This document shows, in pieces, positions 33,637 through 45,048 of a stretch of 64,000 bases of DNA. Each line of letters opens with the position of its first letter. The first letter of the stretch is position 1. The position numbers and the translations under genes were made by a program. This DNA comes from Synechococcus sp. C9 (GTDB taxonomy: Bacteria; Cyanobacteriota; Cyanobacteriia; Gloeomargaritales; Gloeomargaritaceae). The stretch spans positions 2,678,501 through 2,742,500 of the forward strand of contig NZ_JALAAD010000001.1 in assembly GCF_022984075.1 (NCBI RefSeq). The letters run 5' to 3'. The notes below the pieces were generated by a model, which saw nothing but the letters and a program-made list of their open reading frames with translations, had not been told where the DNA came from and did not search any database.

Positions 33637-35421
33637 TTAACTTGCCGAGGACAAGGACGGGGGACTCAAAGGCAAGAGACAGGCAGGTTCCGCCAGGTTT
33701 AAGTCCTGGTAGTGGTGGTTGCGGATCGCCGCCAGTTCCATCTGAATTTCCTGGGGCGGTACCCCCAACTGGGTGAGCAAATGGCTACTCAAGCCCAAAC
33801 TGGCTTCAAAATCCGGGTGAATCACCTTGGTCGCCCCCAGCCGGTAGAGGGTATCAATGTGTTCTCTGCGGGGGGCGCAGACAATCACCTCCCGGTCAGG
33901 AGCCAATTGCAACGCCCGTTTCAGGCACAGCCGGATGCTCGCCAAATCGGGAATCGTCACCACTAGGGCTTGGGCTTGGGGCAAATTCGCCCGTTGCAAA
34001 ATCCCCCAGGACGTGGCATCCCCGCACAAGTAGGGCAAACCCCGCCCCCGCAAATGGGCAATCGCCCCCTCCGACTGCTCCAAAATCAGCAGGGAACAGC
34101 CGTGCGCCGCCAAAATCTGGGCCACATCCTGACCAATTTGCCCATACCCCGCAATCACAATATGCTCCCGAAAGATGGGCGCTACCGGCATTTCTGGGGG
34201 GGGAGTCCCCATCTGCCACTGTTCTAAAAACCCCACCACCCACTGCAACAGCACCGGGCTGACCAGCAGGGTAATCGCCGTCGTCCCCACCACCAGCAGG
34301 TAGAGATGGCGAGAAATTAAGCCCAACCCCTGCGCCGCCGTTGCCAAAATGAAGGAAAATTCCCCAATCTGGCTCAACCCACAGCCCACGATCAGCGCCA
34401 TTGTCCAGGGATAGCCAAACAAGCGGGTGACCGGCACCACCACTCCAAATTTGCCCAGCATCACCAACAGCACCAACCCAGCAATCAGGGGGGCATGGGT
34501 GAGGATAAATTGGGGGTCAATCAACATCCCAATACTGGCGAAAAATAACGCCCCAAACACATCCCGCAGGGGTTCCACATAGTCCAACGTTTGGTCCGCA
34601 TATTCCACATCGGCAATCATCAACCCCGCCACAAATGCTCCCATTTCACTGGATAAACCCAACGCCTGGGTCAACAGGGCAATCCCCATACACAGGCACA
34701 CCACCCCCAGCAAAAACAATTCCCGGCTCTCCCGCTGAGCCAAAAACCTTAGTAAGGGCGGCACCCCCCACCGTCCCAGGGCGAAGGCGCCCAAACTAAA
34801 CCCCACCAATTTCAGCAGGGCAAACCCCAGCGCCGACCCCAGCCCCTCCCCGGTCGCCGTGAGCGCCGGTAAAACGGCTAACATCAGCCCCACCGCCAAA
34901 TCCTGCACAATCAAAATGCCCAACATCGCCTGCCCCGCCAGACTCTCGGTTTGCCCGGTTTCCGCCAGGGATTTGAGCGCCACCGCCGTGGACGATAGGG
35001 CTAAAATGCTTCCCAACACCACCCCGGACATGGGGGCCAGCCAGCCCGTTAGGGACACCGCCGCCGCCGTCAACCCCACCGTTAAGCCCATTTGCAGTAA
35101 GCCGCCCCCCAGGGCAACCCCCCCGACCCGCCGGAGCTTCCCCAGGGAAAATTCCACCCCCAGGGAAAACAACAGGAGCGTCACCCCAAACTGAGCCAGG
35201 GTTTCCACCTGCACCACTTCCCGGATGCCTGCCAACCCCGCTGGACCGATGACCACCCCCGCCAGAATGTAGCCCAACAGGGGCGGTTGTTTGAGTGCCG
35301 AAGCCAGCAGACCCCCACCCAGAGCCGTCGCCAGCACGATCAACAGGTCAACAATCAGCCGTAAATCCTCTTGCACAAGCAACCTATTCCAATCCCCTTC
35401 CCCACCATAGCGATTTTTCAC
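33637..35421 (-). CDS. CPA2-family cation/proton antiporter with TrkA-N domain (KefB-like)
   Basis: 594 residues; GTG 35376 (VQEDLRLIVDLL) may be the true start. About 12 membrane helices span residues 20-400 with hallmark GYILAGVVIGP, FSLGVEFSLGKLRR and STAVALKSLAE segments. A Rossmann TrkA-N domain follows (HIVIAGYGQIGQDVAQIL, near 420), then a short TrkA-C-like tail. Such proteins exchange K+ or Na+ for H+ across the plasma or thylakoid membrane, gated by NAD(H). It is divergent from ftsW. Confidence 0.92.
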   Translation of the reverse strand: MKNRYGGEGDWNRLLVQEDLRLIVDLLIVLATALGGGLLASALKQPPLLGYILAGVVIGPAGLAGIREVVQVETLAQFGVTLLLFSLGVEFSLGKLRRVGGVALGGGLLQMGLTVGLTAAAVSLTGWLAPMSGVVLGSILALSSTAVALKSLAETGQTESLAGQAMLGILIVQDLAVGLMLAVLPALTATGEGLGSALGFALLKLVGFSLGAFALGRWGVPPLLRFLAQRESRELFLLGVVCLCMGIALLTQALGLSSEMGAFVAGLMIADVEYADQTLDYVEPLRDVFGALFFASIGMLIDPQFILTHAPLIAGLVLLVMLGKFGVVVPVTRLFGYPWTMALIVGCGLSQIGEFSFILATAAQGLGLISRHLYLLVVGTTAITLLVSPVLLQWVVGFLEQWQMGTPPPEMPVAPIFREHIVIAGYGQIGQDVAQILAAHGCSLLILEQSEGAIAHLRGRGLPYLCGDATSWGILQRANLPQAQALVVTIPDLASIRLCLKRALQLAPDREVIVCAPRREHIDTLYRLGATKVIHPDFEASLGLSSHLLTQLGVPPQEIQMELAAIRNHHYQDLNLAEPACLLPLSPPSLSSAS

Positions 35422-35513
35422 CGCCGCTGGGGCACCCTGGGGCTGGGGATGGGCTAAGTCCGAGGCGTAAAAGCGTGTACACTATAAAGCAAGTTCACTG
35501 GCATTGAACTGAC

Positions 35514-36674
35514 ATGGTGGATACAGTTCGCAGGTGGCTTTTCCCCTTTGCTGACCCGCAGGTGGCGGAGTGGTCCGGGTCTGCCCGCTGGTTGCAACGG
35601 TTAACCTTTCTCTGGTTGGCGGTCGGATTGGTTGTTTTATTTTCCGCATCCTTCCCGGTGAGTTTGGCGGACCATGGGGATGGGTTTTATTACATCAAAC
35701 GCCAGGTGGCTTGGGCGGTCATGGGTATCCTGGGCTACGGGGCGATCCTGCGGATACCGTTGAAATGGTGGTGGCAGGGGGCGGGGTTCGGGTTGCTGGT
35801 GTGTGCGGTGCTGATGGGGTTGACCCTTTCCCACGGGACGGAGGTGAATGAGGCGACCCGGTGGTTGGCACTGGGACCGTTGTTGATCCAGCCTTCGGAA
35901 CTGGTGAAGCCGTTTTTGATCCTGCAAAGCAGTCGCTTGTTTGCCAACTGGTTTCATTTGTCCTGGTTAACTCGGGCGTTGTGGTTGGGGGTGTTTGGGC
36001 TGGTGGTGGGGATGATTTTGCTCCAGCCGAATCTGAGTATGGCGGGGCTGACGGGGCTGACCCTGTGGGTGCTGGCGTTGGCGGCGGGGTTACCCTGGTT
36101 TTATTTGGCAACCACGGCTCTGGGGGGAGCAACGGTGGCGGGGTTGAGTTTGCTGGTGAAGGAATACCAACGGCGGCGGGTGATTTCCTTTCTGGACCCC
36201 TGGGCGGATCCCTTGGGGCATGGGTATCAGTTGGTGCAAAGCCTGTTGGCGGTGGGTTCCGGGGGCATCTGGGGTACGGGGTTGGGTTTGTCGCAACAAA
36301 AGCTGTTTTTCCTGCCGATTCAGCATACGGATTTTATCTTTGCCGTATTTGCCGAGGAGTTGGGGTTGGTGGGGAGTTTGTTGTTTTTGGGGTTTTTGCT
36401 GGTCTATGCCAGTTTGGGTCTGCGGGTGGCGATGGGGGCGGAAACCCAACCGGGACTGCGTTTGGTGGCTCTGGGGGGGACGGTATTGTTGGTGGGGCAG
36501 TCTTTATTGAATATGGGGGTGGCGACGGGGGTTCTGCCGACTACGGGGTTGCCGTTGCCCTTTTTTAGCTATGGGGGCAATTCCCTGCTGGCGAGTTTTT
36601 TGCTGGCGGGGCTGTTGGTGCGGGTGGCGCGGGAAACCCAGCGGGGGGCGGTGATTCCCTGGCGGAGGGGTTAG
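35514..36674 (+). CDS. ftsW: Septal peptidoglycan polymerase FtsW
   Basis: 386 residues with about ten membrane helices. SEDS-family signatures: EATRWLALGPLLIQPSELVKP, the catalytic-loop region and GLPLPFFSYGGNS near the C-terminus. FtsW polymerises lipid II at the septum with FtsI. RodA is the alternative, but the short N-terminal cytoplasmic segment and the context fit FtsW as well. The next gene starts 40 bases downstream. Confidence 0.93.
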   Translation: MVDTVRRWLFPFADPQVAEWSGSARWLQRLTFLWLAVGLVVLFSASFPVSLADHGDGFYYIKRQVAWAVMGILGYGAILRIPLKWWWQGAGFGLLVCAVLMGLTLSHGTEVNEATRWLALGPLLIQPSELVKPFLILQSSRLFANWFHLSWLTRALWLGVFGLVVGMILLQPNLSMAGLTGLTLWVLALAAGLPWFYLATTALGGATVAGLSLLVKEYQRRRVISFLDPWADPLGHGYQLVQSLLAVGSGGIWGTGLGLSQQKLFFLPIQHTDFIFAVFAEELGLVGSLLFLGFLLVYASLGLRVAMGAETQPGLRLVALGGTVLLVGQSLLNMGVATGVLPTTGLPLPFFSYGGNSLLASFLLAGLLVRVARETQRGAVIPWRRG

Positions 36675-36714
36675 CCCCCTTATACTAAAAACTGAAGGCT
36701 TGCTCGTGGTGACC

Positions 36715-37842
36715 ATGACTTCCAAGGTGCCCCGAAAACATTTGCGTCGCCGGACGGTGCTCTCCCTGGGGTTCCTGGCGGTGGGGCTGGCGGCGGGTTT
36801 GGCACCTCTGCCGGGGGAATCCCGTACCCTGGTGGTGGTGGCGGGGACGGAACTGCAACAGGCGCTGACGGCTTTGAAATCCGGGTTTGAACAAAGCCAA
36901 CCGGGGGTGCGGCTGGAACTGCGGTTCCGGGGTTCCCAAGCCCTGGCGAATGATTACCTGGATGACCGCTATCAGGACGTGACCCCGACGATTTTGATCC
37001 CGGCGAGTGGGGAAATTTTGCAACGGTTGGCGCAGGATTGGCGCGCTCGCTACGGGGATGAACCGTTTTATAGTCCCCCCCAGCCGATTGCCAAGACCTT
37101 TTTGGTGGGGATTGCCTGGCCGGAACGGGGTCGGGTGCTGTTTCCCCAGGGGCGGTTTGAGTGGGAACGGGTAGTGCAGGCGATGCGGGCGGGGCAGTGG
37201 TCTGCCTTGGGGGCACCGGCCAGTTGGGGGAGTTTTGATTTCCGCATGACCGACCCGTTGCGCTCCAACAGCGGGCAATTGACCCTATTCCTCTGGGCGG
37301 GGGCGGTGCTGGGGACACCAGCCACAGCGGATAACCTGAACACGGAGGCGATCAATCAGTTATTCAGGTTGATCAAGCGCTCCGTGTATCAGCCGCCCAA
37401 CTCCACGGATACCCTACTGGAGGCATTCATCTCCCAGGGGGTGAATGAGGGGGATGTGGCGGTGGTGTATGAGAGTATTGCCCTGAGCCGTTGGCCCCAG
37501 GCGCGGGTCTCCCAGCCCCAGGGGTATCAGATTTACTACCTGAGTCCTACGGTGGAAACCGTGTCCACGGCGGCAGTCGTCCGGCGCAATGTCCCCCCAG
37601 CGTTAGCCCGCACGGCCCAACAATTCCTGGACTTTTTGCGGGCACCGGATCAGCAGAAAATCCTGGTGCAACAGGGGTTTCGACCGGTAGTGGACTTGGA
37701 TTTAACCACGGTGGCGGGGAGTCCTTTCAGCCAGGGGATTCCGGGCGTAGCGGTGTCCCCCCCGGTGGAGCTTTTACCCGCCCCCCCTTCAGCGGTTTTG
37801 CAAGAAATTCAAAAACAATGGCAACGGGCGACAGTGGGTTAG
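36715..37842 (+). CDS. Periplasmic substrate-binding protein-like
   Basis: About 375 residues from ATG 36715 (TTG 36700 also possible). A twin-arginine-like or Sec signal, RKHLRRRTVLSLGFLAVGLA, is followed by a type II binding-protein fold: LVVVAGTELQQALTALKSGF, GSFDFRMTDPLRSNSGQL and VAVVYESIALSRWPQ. The fold is related to sulfate/molybdate binders, but the anion-site residues are not clear. No ABC permease is adjacent, so it may be a sensory or orphan binder for the CHASE2-kinase that starts four bases downstream. Confidence 0.8.
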   Translation: MTSKVPRKHLRRRTVLSLGFLAVGLAAGLAPLPGESRTLVVVAGTELQQALTALKSGFEQSQPGVRLELRFRGSQALANDYLDDRYQDVTPTILIPASGEILQRLAQDWRARYGDEPFYSPPQPIAKTFLVGIAWPERGRVLFPQGRFEWERVVQAMRAGQWSALGAPASWGSFDFRMTDPLRSNSGQLTLFLWAGAVLGTPATADNLNTEAINQLFRLIKRSVYQPPNSTDTLLEAFISQGVNEGDVAVVYESIALSRWPQARVSQPQGYQIYYLSPTVETVSTAAVVRRNVPPALARTAQQFLDFLRAPDQQKILVQQGFRPVVDLDLTTVAGSPFSQGIPGVAVSPPVELLPAPPSAVLQEIQKQWQRATVG

Positions 37843-37846
37843 GACG

Positions 37847-39922
37847 GTGAAAGCCCAATGGTGGCGGGCGGGTCTGGTGGTGGCTTTGGTCACCCTGGGG
37901 GTGGGGTGGTTGGATGGCTTGGCGGTATGGACCGCTGGGGAATTGTGGGTCTATGACCGATTCCTCCCGTGGCAACCGGCGGCAACCCTGGAACGACCCC
38001 TCCTGCTGGTGACGATCACCCCGGCGGATTTACAGGGGCGGGAGCGGATCACGGACCGGGAGTTGCAGGCTCTGCTGGAAACATTGCTGGCGGCACGGGT
38101 GGCAGTGGTCGGCGTGGATGTGATCCGGGATGTGCCGGTGGGGGGGGATAGGGCGGCGCAAAAAAAATTGGTGCAGTTGGTGAACCGCCAGGCGAATGCC
38201 CCGGAGGGTGCGGTGATTTTGACCTGTTTTTTACCGGATGCAACCCACAAGGGGGTCTTGCCACCGCCGGGATTAGGGGATCAGGCGCAGGTGGTGGGGT
38301 TTGCGGATGTTCTGCCGGATGCGGACCGGGTGGTGCGGCGCAATTTACTCGCCCAATCCACGGGGGATGCCTCCCCCAGCCCCAGTTGCCAGTCCCGCTA
38401 TTCCCTGGGTTTTTTAACCGCACTGACCTACCTCGCCCAGCAGGGGTACGAACTGACCACCACCCCCCAGCAAGCATTACGCATTCATCGTGCCCTGATT
38501 GCTCCCCTACCGAGGGATGCGGGGCCCTACCGGGATTTGGATACGGCGGGGTATCAGGTCTTTCTGCGCTATCGCCCCCTCTCGACCCTGGCGGAGACCG
38601 TGACCCTGACCCAGGTGATGCAGGGCCGGACGGGGATGCCGCTACGGAACCGGGTGGTGCTGGTGGGGTATGCCCAGTCGGCGGCCAAGCCGGTGGTCAC
38701 CCCTTTGGGCCCCATGCCTTCGGTGGAATTTCACACCCAAGGGGCGGGGCAAATCCTGCGGGTGGCGCTGGGCGGGGAACGGTGGCTCTGGTGGTGGCCC
38801 CGGTGGGGGCAAGGGCTGTGGTTGTGGGTTTGGAGTGGGGTGGGGGCAGTAGTGGGTTGGCGGGCCCGGCGCCGCTGGCCCCCGGAACTGGCATGGGCAC
38901 CAGTAGTTTTACTCCTGAGCGCCTGGGGAGCGAGTGGGCTGGGGGGGTGGGTACCCTTGGTGGCTCCCGGTGTGGCGTACCTGGTCACGGGAATGGTGAT
39001 TTGGTGGTGGTTGCCCCGTCCCCTAGCTGTCCTGCGGTCGCGGCTGACCCGACCCCTGCCCCGAGCCAAGACCCTCGACCCGAAAGGCCGGTATGGGGTG
39101 CAAACTTGCCTGGGTCAAGATGAGTGGGGCTGGCTGTACGAAGCCACGGATCAACACGTGGGGAAGACGGTAGTTGTCCGGGTGCTCAAACTTACCCCCT
39201 CACCCCAACGGCGGGAAGAACTGCGGCGCACCTTTGTTGCCCAACTGGAACGCTACGTATCCTTAGATAATTTGCATCTGATCCAAATTTTGGATTTTGG
39301 GCTGACCAAGGAGGGATTTCCCTTTTATGTGCGGGAGTATTTACCGGGGGTGAGTCTGCGGCAACGCCTCCGCCAACAGGCACAATTTTCCCCCACCCAG
39401 GCGGTTTATCTGATCCGGCAAATCTGTAAAGGGTTAGAACCGGCCCACCGGCACGGTTGGGTGCATCAGGACTTGAAACCAGACACGATTTTTCTCATCC
39501 CTACGGGTGCCAGACCGCCCTTTGCCGAACTGGTGAAACTGCTGGATTTTGGCTTGAGCCAATGGATTTATGAAAGTACGGCGGACACGGTCAGGGCGGC
39601 CAACAGCAGTAGTCTCCCCTACACTGCCCCGGAATTATTCATGGAGACGACCGCCACCCCTAGTGCCGACATTTATAGTTTGGGCGTTTTACTTTATTGG
39701 ATGGTCAGCGGCCACTATCCCTTCCCATTGAATGAGGGGGCATCCTTTTCCCAATGGTCGGAGGCGCACTGCCACCAAGCCCCTCTGCCCCTATCTCCCC
39801 CCCATCCCGTCGAACTCCAGCCGATCCTCCGCCGTTGTCTGGACAAGGACCCAAGCCGCCGTTACCCCCATGCCCAAGCCCTGGATCAAGCCCTGGAAGA
39901 TTGGCAAAATCAATGGGTGTAA
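37847..39922 (+). CDS. CHASE2-domain protein with Ser/Thr kinase-like domain
   Basis: 691 residues from GTG. An N-terminal helix, an extracytoplasmic CHASE2 sensor (about 40-290, with VAVVGVDVIRD) and three membrane helices (to about 400) lead to a kinase-like domain (415-690). DFG is intact (LLDFGLSQ) and the catalytic Asp is present (HQDLKPD). However, the VAIK lysine is Arg (VVVRVLKL), the alpha-C Glu position appears to be Gln (FVAQLERY) and the catalytic-loop Asn is Thr (KPDTIFL). It may be a weak or pseudo-kinase. It follows the binding-protein gene by four bases. Confidence 0.9.
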   Translation: MKAQWWRAGLVVALVTLGVGWLDGLAVWTAGELWVYDRFLPWQPAATLERPLLLVTITPADLQGRERITDRELQALLETLLAARVAVVGVDVIRDVPVGGDRAAQKKLVQLVNRQANAPEGAVILTCFLPDATHKGVLPPPGLGDQAQVVGFADVLPDADRVVRRNLLAQSTGDASPSPSCQSRYSLGFLTALTYLAQQGYELTTTPQQALRIHRALIAPLPRDAGPYRDLDTAGYQVFLRYRPLSTLAETVTLTQVMQGRTGMPLRNRVVLVGYAQSAAKPVVTPLGPMPSVEFHTQGAGQILRVALGGERWLWWWPRWGQGLWLWVWSGVGAVVGWRARRRWPPELAWAPVVLLLSAWGASGLGGWVPLVAPGVAYLVTGMVIWWWLPRPLAVLRSRLTRPLPRAKTLDPKGRYGVQTCLGQDEWGWLYEATDQHVGKTVVVRVLKLTPSPQRREELRRTFVAQLERYVSLDNLHLIQILDFGLTKEGFPFYVREYLPGVSLRQRLRQQAQFSPTQAVYLIRQICKGLEPAHRHGWVHQDLKPDTIFLIPTGARPPFAELVKLLDFGLSQWIYESTADTVRAANSSSLPYTAPELFMETTATPSADIYSLGVLLYWMVSGHYPFPLNEGASFSQWSEAHCHQAPLPLSPPHPVELQPILRRCLDKDPSRRYPHAQALDQALEDWQNQWV

Positions 39923-40029
39923 GACAATTTTATGTGCGCCGTGCAACCGTTACTATGGGACATGGCAGGGAGCAATGAAAATTAACTGATGATTGGGTGT
40001 ATGCAAAACTTCAACCGAAGGGTGTATTT

Positions 40030-41001
40030 GTGACTTTAATTTGGGGATTGCTGATCATTGTCGGTGTGGTTTTGATTGTGTGGGGAGCGGAAGCCTTTGC
40101 CGAACATTTGGGGGCGGCGGCGGTGCGCTTACGGATGAGTGCCTTTGCCCTGGCATTGCTGTTGGCGGGCGCGGAACCGGAAGAACTGGCGACGGCGGTA
40201 ACCGCATCCCTGCGGGAGGCACCAGCGATTGCCTTTGGGGATGTAGTGGGTGCCAATATCGCTATCTGTCTGGTGGCGTTGGGGGTGGGGGCATGGATTG
40301 CGCCTTTGCCATTTGGGAAACGGGTGAGGCGCTATGCCCTGTTGGGTTTGCCAATTGCGTCCCTTGCAACGGGATTGATTTGGGATGGCGTGATTCGTCG
40401 CCTGGAAGGGCTGGGCTTGGTTGGGCTGTACGTTCTCTATGTGGGGATCATCTGGTGGGTAGAACGCCAACCCCCGGCGTTGGGGGAAACTGGGGAGTTC
40501 GCAGAAGCGACCGAGGCATTTGCCGCCGAGCCAGCCAGGGGCATATCGCAGTGGGTAGCTAAAGAATTAGGCTGGGTTTTGGCGGGATTGGGTGCCATGA
40601 TGGCAGGCTCGATTGTATTGGTGGAAGCGGTGCGTCAGCTCAGTCACGTGGAAACCACCCAAACCAAATTAGCCCTCTCCCTGGTTGGTTTTGCTACGGC
40701 GTTTGAATTGGTGATTTTGGCTTGGTCAACCGCCCGTAGAGGCGCAACGGAAGCGGCTGTTGCCGGAGTGGTCGGTTCGTTTACGTACAATGTCACCATG
40801 ACCTTAGGGTCAGCGGCGGTGGTGCGACCGTTGCAAATCCTAGATGCCAGCCTACTGCATCTGCCCCTGATCGCCATGCTGGGGGCTTTCACGTTGGTTC
40901 TTGTTTTAGCATCCTTCACCGGTTCTCTACACAAAAGTGCCAGCCTGATTTTACTGTCGGCTTATCCGCTCTTTCTCATCGTTTTGTGGGTGATGGAGTA
41001 G
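40030..41001 (+). CDS. CaCA-family sodium/calcium (cation) antiporter
   Basis: About 323 residues from GTG 40030; GTG 39997 adds 11 polar residues. Two inverted five-helix halves each have an alpha-repeat: LLLAGAEPEELATAVTASLR near 45-70 and LSLVGFATAFELVILAWSTA near 220-240, where conserved acidic residues bind cation. It probably exports Ca2+ in exchange for H+ or Na+. GAEPEE and ATAFE differ from the usual GTSxPE, so the ion preference is uncertain. Confidence 0.85.
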   Translation: MTLIWGLLIIVGVVLIVWGAEAFAEHLGAAAVRLRMSAFALALLLAGAEPEELATAVTASLREAPAIAFGDVVGANIAICLVALGVGAWIAPLPFGKRVRRYALLGLPIASLATGLIWDGVIRRLEGLGLVGLYVLYVGIIWWVERQPPALGETGEFAEATEAFAAEPARGISQWVAKELGWVLAGLGAMMAGSIVLVEAVRQLSHVETTQTKLALSLVGFATAFELVILAWSTARRGATEAAVAGVVGSFTYNVTMTLGSAAVVRPLQILDASLLHLPLIAMLGAFTLVLVLASFTGSLHKSASLILLSAYPLFLIVLWVME

Positions 41002-41029
41002 TCACCCCCCCTGGAATCAACTTAGGGGC

Positions 41030-41266
41030 TTAAGCTGTTGGAGAGTTAATAACCAGATACTTTGTCCGCCCAGATTGCCCAAATTTAATCGTCACAGCAG
41101 ACTTGGGACAACTAAAGTGTTTTGCGACCAAGGCAAGCAGTTCAGCATTAGCTTTCCCATCTACAGGTGGGGATTTGAGCCGTGCCAGCCAGTTACCGTC
41201 AGGCATTTGCTCCAAGGAGGAGATACGGGAATTTGGCTTCACGTGCACTTGCAGTATGATTTCCAT
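41030..41266 (-). CDS. DUF167/YggU family protein
   Basis: About 78 residues from MEIILQVHVKPNSRISSLEQ (ATG 41266; 41275 also possible). It has the YggU pattern: WLARLKSPPVDGKANAELLA, then HFSCPKSAVTIKFGQSGRTK. It is a small conserved alpha/beta protein; no biochemical role is established. It converges on the CaCA antiporter. Confidence 0.9.
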   Translation of the reverse strand: MEIILQVHVKPNSRISSLEQMPDGNWLARLKSPPVDGKANAELLALVAKHFSCPKSAVTIKFGQSGRTKYLVINSPTA

Positions 41267-41298
41267 AGGGAACACCTAAATCAATAGCAAGCAACAAC

Positions 41299-41442
41299 TA
41301 TAGCAGTCCTATTTCATTAGCGTTAGCTTGCGTGCCGTAGGCATACAAAAATTCTCCAGAACCAAGGACGGGGGCGGTGCCCCTGCGACCGTTATTTTAA
41401 TAGGGATAGCGTGGCGTTGCCCTACTTAGTTAGGGTTACTAT
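41299..41442 (-). repeat. MITE copy, inverted orientation
   Basis: TATAGCAGTCCTATTTCATT at one end and TTAGGGTTACTAT at the other; the core AGAACCAAGGACGGGGGCGG is the reverse complement of the core of most other copies. The right part carries extra sequence (GGATAGCGTGGCGTTGCCC). It fills the gap between the YggU-like gene and the lipoprotein gene. Confidence 0.75.
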
Positions 41443-41443
41443 T

Positions 41444-42160
41444 TTATTCCACGGGGGGAAAGATACCTATTTCGACAATCCGGTCGTTTTTCACCACAAA
41501 CATAATCCCATCTGGGTACACATATTTTCTCACCTGATCCCGTTCTCGGTATCCCGTGCCCCCTAGATACAAGCCCCGGGTAGCATCGTCAGGGAGTAAA
41601 TCGGAGCCGTACACCTCAAGAGCCGTTTCTGGATCAAGTAAGGTGACCCCTTGATCTGTCCGCATCGGATAGGGCAATTCTCCTATGTCTGCTTGGTTGT
41701 ATGTAACAACCGCTCCAATATAAACCAAAGGGAGTTTGCCACAGGCGGGGGAGCGGGTCACCCAAGCTCGCAAATTCTGATCTGCCCTACCATCCGCTTC
41801 GAGGGGATCACTGGTGCATTCGGAGTCAGAAGCTTGGAAAAACGCTAGTTCTTCGGATTGGTAGAGTTGGATGTGGTCGGTCGTTTCAGAACGGAAGCTA
41901 ACTGGAATATATCGGCCTTGTCTCGAATTGATGGGAAAGTTCTCTTCGGGAAATTGTTTCAGGAAGTCTGCTAAGGTTGTCTGATTGAGGCGTAAATCTC
42001 CCCAACCCACCCCCGCAACTAAAGGTTGAGTCAGTTGGGCAGTCACATTGGGTGTCCCCAGTTGAACCACCTGACGAGTGACCTGGGAACAGCCTATTAG
42101 GATCACCACAAAAATTCCCAAGACCAGGTAACGATAGGGTCTCAAGATTGCTAATTTCAT
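41444..42160 (-). CDS. Lipoprotein of unknown function
   Basis: 238 residues. A signal helix (RYLVLGIFVVILIGC) ends in lipobox LIGC, so the mature protein is lipid-anchored. Residues 50-235 form a soluble domain with four Cys/acidic patches (DSECTSDPLEADGRAD; RSPACGKLPLVYIG), perhaps with a disulfide. There is no match to a family I know. The C-terminal VYPDGIMFVVKNDRIVEIGI has the look of a PRC-like or PepSY-like beta repeat. Its ends abut a MITE. Confidence 0.7.
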   Translation of the reverse strand: MKLAILRPYRYLVLGIFVVILIGCSQVTRQVVQLGTPNVTAQLTQPLVAGVGWGDLRLNQTTLADFLKQFPEENFPINSRQGRYIPVSFRSETTDHIQLYQSEELAFFQASDSECTSDPLEADGRADQNLRAWVTRSPACGKLPLVYIGAVVTYNQADIGELPYPMRTDQGVTLLDPETALEVYGSDLLPDDATRGLYLGGTGYRERDQVRKYVYPDGIMFVVKNDRIVEIGIFPPVE

Positions 42161-42297
42161 GACTCAATCAATGGCTGAAAGTAGGAAATGTTACTTCACA
42201 GCCTACACACAATATTCTCGGACAGCAACCCCAGACAATCCTCACCGGAATAGGCAACAAAACCCAATTTTAGACTTACGCTCAGTCACCCTCCTCG

Positions 42298-43944
<1,647 letters not shown>

Positions 43945-43964
43945 TCAAATGAGTTTCGGTGAAT

Positions 43965-44972
43965 TTAGGATTTGGGCGTGTAACGAATCTCGTGGGGGCA
44001 AGGGCGACCCGCCGCAAAATCGCTGATATTACTAATGGTTGTTGTAGCAATATCCGTGAGGGCTTCCTGGGTAAAAAACGCCTGATGCCCCGTGACCAAA
44101 ACATTGGGAAACGTCAGCAAACGTTGAAATATATCATCCTGGATAATTTTGAAGGATAAATCTTGGAAAAATAAGTCCTCTTCCTCCTCATAGACATCCA
44201 ACCCCAAAGCCCCAATTTTTTGGGATTTTAACCCCTCAATCATCGCCTCCGTATCAATTAAAGCCCCCCGACTCACATTGATTAAAATCACCCCCGGTTT
44301 CATTTTTTCCAGGGCAGAAGCATTGATCAAGTGATGGGTTTCCGGGAGCAATGGGCAGTGGAGCGAAATAATATCCGCCTGGGCATAAAGTTCATCCAAG
44401 GTAACGTATTCCGCCCGGTTAAACTTCGGAAAATTGGGATTCGGATAGGCATCATACCCCAACAACCGACAGCCAAATCCCTGTAAAATTTCCGCCAAGA
44501 CCATGCCAATTTTGCCCGTGCCAATGATCCCTACCGTGCGGGCGTGCAGGTCAAAACCCAACAACCCATCCAGGGAAAAATTCCCCTCCCGTACCCGGTT
44601 AAAAGCCCGATGATATTTGCGACTCAAACATAAAATCAAACCCACGGCGTGTTCCGCCACCGAGTAGGGAGAATAGGCCGTCACCCGCACCACCGTTAAC
44701 CCCAATTCCCCAGCGGCTTGTAAATCTACGTTGTTAAATCCCGTACACCGCAGGGCGATTAATTTTACCCCGCATTGGTGGAGAATTTCTAACGTAGCTC
44801 GATCCAAAACATCATTCACAAACACGCACACCGCCGGGGCATTTCCCACCAAAGGTGCCGTACTGGCATCTAATTTAGAGTCGTAATATACCAACTCATG
44901 CCCCACCGCCTCGTTGGCCGCATTGAGGAACGTTTTGTCGTAGGATTTACTACTAAATACCGCCACTTTCAT
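43965..44972 (-). CDS. ldhA: D-lactate dehydrogenase (2-hydroxyacid dehydrogenase)
   Basis: About 335 residues from ATG 44972 (MKVAVFSSKSYDK). NAD-binding GIIGTGKIGMVLA, substrate-binding Arg in NVSRGALIDT and the preceding RCTGFNNVD, and catalytic His near GHQAFFT/Glu in LDVYEEEEDLFF match fermentative D-LDH. It reduces pyruvate to D-lactate with NADH in the dark or anoxia. It lies between the phosphoketolase and phosphoglucomutase genes. Confidence 0.95.
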   Translation of the reverse strand: MKVAVFSSKSYDKTFLNAANEAVGHELVYYDSKLDASTAPLVGNAPAVCVFVNDVLDRATLEILHQCGVKLIALRCTGFNNVDLQAAGELGLTVVRVTAYSPYSVAEHAVGLILCLSRKYHRAFNRVREGNFSLDGLLGFDLHARTVGIIGTGKIGMVLAEILQGFGCRLLGYDAYPNPNFPKFNRAEYVTLDELYAQADIISLHCPLLPETHHLINASALEKMKPGVILINVSRGALIDTEAMIEGLKSQKIGALGLDVYEEEEDLFFQDLSFKIIQDDIFQRLLTFPNVLVTGHQAFFTQEALTDIATTTISNISDFAAGRPCPHEIRYTPKS

Positions 44973-45048
44973 ACCTGATTTTCTCCCGAAAAGAATCACA
45001 CAAAGAGGGGAGTTAGCCCTGAGCCTCCTCCCCCAATGTTACGGAACC

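Noticed and set aside
35719-39069. Pro/Arg/Gly-rich ORFs opposite ftsW, the binding protein and the kinase
   Set aside because: Antisense shadows of GC-rich coding DNA with no coherent family features.
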